Source of the DNA: Plakobranchus ocellatus
Taxonomy: Eukaryota > Mollusca > Gastropoda > Plakobranchidae
Direction: 5' to 3'
NCBI GenBank assembly: GCA_019648995.1
Contig: BLXT01003182.1
Coordinates: 1 to 22,485 of the forward strand
DNA length: 22,485 nt
This document shows positions 18,691-22,485 of the stretch, in pieces. The position numbers were made by a program, and so were the translations under genes. Below the pieces are notes generated by a model. It did not search any database and was not told the DNA's origin. It saw only the letters and a list, made by a program, of their open reading frames with translations. Numbering within the stretch: the first letter of the stretch is position 1; the number at the start of each line of letters is the position of its first letter.

Positions 18691-19897
18691 AGAATTACGA
18701 TTGGTATATACACACATAAACACAAACACATACATATACAGAGAGTGTGTATTTCTATGAGTGGATTCCTGGGCGTTCTAGACAGATTGGACTGAAAAGG
18801 GATATCGGTGTCCCAGCTGTGTTGGAGATCCCTTTAATTGCCAGGCAGGGATGTTTCGCATGCATGAGCTACAAAAGAATAGCAACAAAATTTAAAGAGC
18901 TAGAACGTTTGTCATACAAAGCCGATTTGTTGCATTTTAATCAGCATCCTATTTTCGGTACCCTCCATATAAACATATGTATCTTTGCCTACAACATGTG
19001 TGCAGCACAGCGCTTTTGAAAAGATGGCCGTGTTTTAAATACTTCAAAATGTGTGTCACTGTGTATCATTCCTCTCAAGATTTGTTTTCTTTCGATTGGT
19101 TCTCTTTGTATCCTTGTCTACAAAATGCCCTTTTTCTTTTTGTTATTGAGCATAAACTATTCACTTGGATATGCACATTGAAAGTAAAAGATTGTCATTT
19201 GCTGCTAGACATTTATCAGCAAGAGATCTCGTTACTGTCCTTAAAATCCCGACGGTAGACTATCTAAAGGCAACAGATGAGAATAGCGATTGCCGAAATT
19301 TTGCAGTAACCTTACCTCTTTTCCAACATAAGTCGATCCGTGAAAAATCACTCTAAGGCGAGCACCGTTTCTGCAAAAAGGGAACTAGAGATCAAAATTT
19401 TCGATGTTGAATTATTGATATATTCTTTTAGAGCAATCCTTTGTAAATATAAATCCAAATTTTCAAAGTGATGCGAAGCGTCTTAATGAGTAACGGGCCT
19501 TGTTGTGAGGGATCCTTAAAAAGAAATGAACTTGAAAAATAATATTTAATACATAATTATTGTTTTTACATTGCCATTTCACTTACATATATATGTATAC
19601 ATGTAGTCACTTTATTTTATTGTACTTTTCCAAAACAAATTCTTCAGTGATTTCAATCAAGCCCTCTTAATGAGCAACATAAATGCAGCACTATACTATT
19701 ATTACTGATACCTAATTGATGGCCCCGTCCAAGAAGTTGGAATTTAGTACAGTTTTGTATTGCGTTAAACAGAGATGAATATCCAGGCTCTGTCAAGCAC
19801 TAACAGACTATAGCTTTATTAGCCAAATACAATACATACTGTATAACACTGGGTGATAATGTCTGTCTTTTTGCTTTTGTTTCGCTTTTCGTTTTTC
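18691..19897. other. No supported gene
   Basis: Begins with a CA-rich simple sequence (18705-18750). Plus-strand frames at 18747-19019, 18977-19258 and 19165-19356 overlap in different phases and resemble no family. The 3' end is a strong pyrimidine tract ending CAG at 19899, which could be a splice acceptor. Confidence 0.4.
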
Positions 19898-19920
19898 AGG
19901 CGGCGAACATTGGCTACATC

Positions 19921-20430
19921 ATGGTACGTAAAGTCGCAGCTGAGCACCAGCTGGCAAAAGCGCCAAATCAATACTGTAATACAGAAACATGGGCTGGCCG
20001 GGTATCACTGACTTCACCTTTTACATGCGGCAGGCATTGCTCTGTTAGAAAACTGTTCATTAAGCCCAGAGATAAGGTGCAATGGTACTTCATCCAAAAG
20101 ATGTCTTTGAAAACCACAGCTGCCCAGATTCAATGGACATGGTGTCGCCCTCCTTTGATTTTAAGGCAAAAAGTTGCTAAAAAAAAAGTTCTCAAGTGCT
20201 TGCACCATAATGGCACTGTCCTTAGTTATCAAAGGCCCCATCAGAAGTTGGAACCTCAAGAAAATGGAACCACTGATAAAGTATGTGGAATATTGAACAC
20301 AATATTTGCACACAGAGACATAAAGACCGTGACTCAACACACCGAACAAGTATCATGTGGACAAGCATGTTACAAAGTAGCGCGGAACCAGGGCATGGAC
20401 CCCCAAGCATTTTGCCTCGAAAACCGTGAA
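19921..20430 (+). other. Unidentified open reading frame, possible transposon part
   Basis: An open frame starts at ATG 19921 and continues in phase to 20922, but only the first ~170 codons are complex sequence. The rest is Met repeats from the ATG microsatellite. The complex part is basic and Cys/His-containing (for example TWAGRVSLTSPFTCGRHCSV and KKVLKCLHHNG). I recognise no domain. It precedes the MULE relic on the same strand, so it may be an N-terminal or accessory part of that element. The pyrimidine tract and CAG just upstream (19899) and ATG/GTACGT at 19921 look like splice signals, which argues that the ATG may not be a real start. Confidence 0.25.
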
Positions 20431-20431
20431 G

Positions 20432-20523
20432 TGGTGTTGATGATTGTGATGATGTTGCCACTGCTGATGATGATCACAAGGGTAATGACGACGATGATGA
20501 TGATGATGATGATAATAATGATA

Positions 20524-20589
<66 letters not shown>

Positions 20590-20730
20590 CATATCAGGCA
20601 CAATTACAAGACAACGAACAATTACAAGGAGAACATGAAGAACATGTACCAAGCCATGCCAATGACCGTCCTCAAGGTCAGTTGTTTTTATATAAAAATC
20701 CTTTTCAAAATACATCAAGAAACCCATACA
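20432..20730 (+). pseudogene. Asp-rich open frame upstream of the MULE relic
   Basis: In the GAT frame the sequence reads VDDCDDVATADDDHKGN, a long Asp/Asn run, then AYQAQLQDNEQLQGEHEEHV and QLFLYKNPFQ before a TGA at about 20730. It has no ATG start and a stop shortly upstream. Downstream, in another frame, protein-like text resumes (LKEDLKPNSQHKFMQQVMRW), leading into the MULE core. I infer it is the acidic N-terminal part of the same decayed element, or a host exon next to it. Confidence 0.3.
20488..20589. repeat. (GAT)n microsatellite
   Basis: About 34 GAT/AAT units. It reads as poly-Asp or poly-Met on the plus strand and poly-His or poly-Ile on the minus strand. Only the Asp frame joins a non-repetitive protein-like sequence. 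Confidence 0.95.
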
Positions 20731-20976
20731 GCTGACATCAACTTTGTGCCTGGCGGCAGGAAAAACAACGTATACTTTGTGGTCATAATGCTGAAAGTTT
20801 GGAGAAGCGGTAGCACGAAAAGCTCAAATTTTTTATCCAAAAAGAATATAAACCAAAAAGACCGCAGAAACTCAAAGAAGACCTCAAACCAAACAGCCAG
20901 CACAAGTTTATGCAACAGGTGATGCGATGGACGGACCTAGAAACAAGAAAAAGGTCTACAATGCGAAGGCTAGTCG

Positions 20977-22044
20977 ATGAAAAGGGCTGATGACCTGAAG
21001 GCAAATTTTGCAGACAAAGTTTCTGAAGTGGAAGAACTTCATTATTCCCTACCTTTCACAAGACAGATTATCAAGCAGCATGGGAAGGTTCTTGCAGTAT
21101 ACTGTACACTTTTGAACAAAATTGAGGATCTAAAGAGAATTTGCCGCCAAACAACAATCTGCACACCAACAATCCTGTGCATAGACAAGACATAATCTGT
21201 GTGACGTACTTGTAACGGTAACAGCCGAAGATAAAATGAATACCCAATTTTTTCAGCCCTTTTTTGCACAGTGACTCTGATACAGACACCTTTTTCATTT
21301 GTTTTTCCTTACCTGAATGGTTGCTTAGTTTCTTCTACTCCACCCACAATCGGAAGCGACGAGGAAGCTGCTTTAAGGCGAGCGACTGCACGTGCCCTCC
21401 GAGAAGCAAACCTTGTTTCTAGCACAAGGCATCTCAGGAACAATTTATTAGCCACATTTGCAGACAAGGTTGGACCAATTTCCAAGCAGCGCCAACACCT
21501 TGCAAACGATCTTTTTGAAATGATGATCAATGCGAAAGACCATGTTTGATTTCAAGACCGTCTTCAATTTTGATATTAGAATGTATTGAATGTCCAGGTG
21601 GCAAAGCATATTGAACGCATCCCACTATTGGCAAATGTCTCCGCTCTTGGGCGTCGAGGACTTTGCCTTCAAGACTCGTTATGGACAAATAACAATGTGG
21701 AGTCCCTCAACCATGTTCTGAAACATGCTATTTGATGAAATCCCTACAGTTGGTACAGTTTCAACACACTAAATGGCGTGATTCAGGCACAATACCGGAA
21801 AGCAAAGTGAGCTCTTTAAGGTTTGAGAGAGTATGCCTTGGGCACTCACTACCACACATCATGTTTGTGCGTTCATATTACAAACAGAATAAGATCTTCA
21901 ATAAGTTAACGCAAACGAAAAAAGAAAGAGGCATCCAAAGATCTATTAACCAAGAAAAAACAGCATACCTATCAAAGAACAAAGCAAAAAAGCCTAGCCA
22001 AAATCGCGACAAAAGCAAGCACTCCGAAGAAAGCTAGACATTGA
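20977..22044 (+). pseudogene. Mutator-like (MULE) transposase, degenerate
   Basis: Pieces in collinear order fit a MULE DDE transposase. NKIEDLKRICRQ and PTILCIDKT carry the first catalytic Asp (21184-21186). After a frameshift come NLCDVLVTVTAEDK (21194 on), then in a third frame PNFFSPFLHSDSDTDTFF (from 21243). In the fourth segment IGSDEEAALRRA carries the second Asp (21358-21360), followed by TRHLRNNL and FADKVGPISKQR. WTNNNVESLNHVLKHA carries the catalytic Glu (21700-21702). FNTLNGVIQAQYRKAK and GLREYALG follow, with a Lys/Arg-rich tail to TGA at 22042. From 21271 to 22044 one frame is kept but is broken by about nine stops, mostly TGA. All three DDE residues survive, yet frameshifts and stops make it non-functional. 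No terminal inverted repeats or target duplication were found. Confidence 0.78.
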
Positions 22045-22182
22045 GTAAACAATGGACAGACATGGTCACGTCTCAATATAACCTCAGTGCACATTCTAAG
22101 TTGTTTTTCTTGCTGTTAACTCACGCGGAGCATTTATTCCCTTCTTTTTTCATTACATTTAGTAAACGATGGACAGACATGG
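22044..22182. repeat. Spaced 22-bp direct repeat
   Basis: AGTAAACAATGGACAGACAT(GG) at 22044-22065 recurs with one change at 22161-22182, a spacing of 117 bp. The first copy begins at the last base of the MULE stop codon. It could be part of the element's 3' region or an old small duplication. Confidence 0.75.
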
Positions 22183-22485
22183 ACAAGATAATCGCAATAC
22201 AATATTTCTTTGTTTTGTGATTTTTTTCTTCTTACATTTCAAATTATTTTTATTTATTGTATTTGATTTGCATTCTTTCAAATGTTTATATTACATTTTT
22301 TTATTTACACTTTTTTACAGAAAAATATTAAAAATTTGCACTTTGATTTCTTTTTTTCGTCTGTTTTTCTAATGTAATTTTTTCTCAACTACATATAATC
22401 AAAGTTAATATCCCCTTTAACTCTCTCTCTCTTTCTCTGTGCCTTTCTCTCTTTCTCTCCCTCCCCCCCCCCCTCCACACACACA
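22183..22485. other. T-rich flank ending in (CT)n, C-run and (CA)n
   Basis: No gene. T-rich sequence to about 22418, then CTCTCT-type repeats, a C tract and ACACACA at the edge. Confidence 0.6.

Noticed and set aside
18747..19356. Three overlapping plus-strand frames as a possible gene
   Set aside because: Different phases, no shared domain, no supported splice junctions joining them.
19900..19922. Micro-exon between the CAG at 19899 and GTACGT at 19923
   Set aside because: Both sites look good singly, but nothing shows they are used, and the surrounding sequence is probably transposon-derived.
20353..20727. Poly-His and poly-Ile minus-strand frames
   Set aside because: They are complement readings of the (GAT)n repeat.
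1..22485. tRNA or rRNA genes
   Set aside because: I saw no cloverleaf-compatible A/B-box pair and no rRNA-like conserved stretch; only the broken probable SINE fragments hint at a tRNA origin.
1..22485. A new multi-gene biological system
   Set aside because: One host gene plus unrelated transposon relics and repeats; no set of intact genes that could work together.

Overview
The window is eukaryotic (intron-bearing, AT-rich, full of microsatellites and transposon relics) and most likely from a gastropod mollusc. A sacoglossan sea slug such as Elysia or Plakobranchus is my best guess. The guess rests on two short repeat fragments (about 5443-5500 and 16524-16605) whose minus-strand translation contains GDLRLSGPPS or a close variant. 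I remember that peptide from many automatically predicted sacoglossan proteins, but I could not check it.

Only one intact host gene is supported: a small secreted C-type lectin on the plus strand, with two coding exons (7599-7656 and 8290-8693) and a 633-bp phase-1 intron. It encodes 153 residues: a signal peptide and one carbohydrate-recognition domain with four cysteines and an apparently complete calcium/sugar site of the galactose-type QPD class. A TATAAAAG box lies 44 bp upstream of an optimal Kozak start, and AATAAA signals follow the stop.

Everything else looks like transposon debris and repeats. From left to right: short inverted repeats (241-486); two blocks of a decayed ~41-bp minisatellite (505-700, 1063-1312); a compound trinucleotide microsatellite (3235-3465); a nearly identical 198-bp tandem duplication (3705-4100); two LINE reverse-transcriptase tails in divergent orientation around a poly-T/poly-A centre (4362-5290); the lectin; a decayed ~72-bp tandem array (9236-10225); a complete-length but dead mariner with both inverted repeats and TA target duplications (10244-11545); a second LINE reverse-transcriptase relic (14085-14490) within diverged duplications; an L1-like LINE 3' fragment (18120-18690, minus strand); and a decayed Mutator-like (MULE) transposase on the plus strand (20977-22044), preceded by an Asp-rich microsatellite ORF.

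The transposon relics belong to at least five families (mariner, MULE, at least two LINE types, and a probable SINE) and show no functional cooperation. I see no evidence for a new multi-gene system. The observations most worth following up are the lectin with its compact promoter, the inverted LINE pair, the MULE relic and the several decayed tandem arrays.
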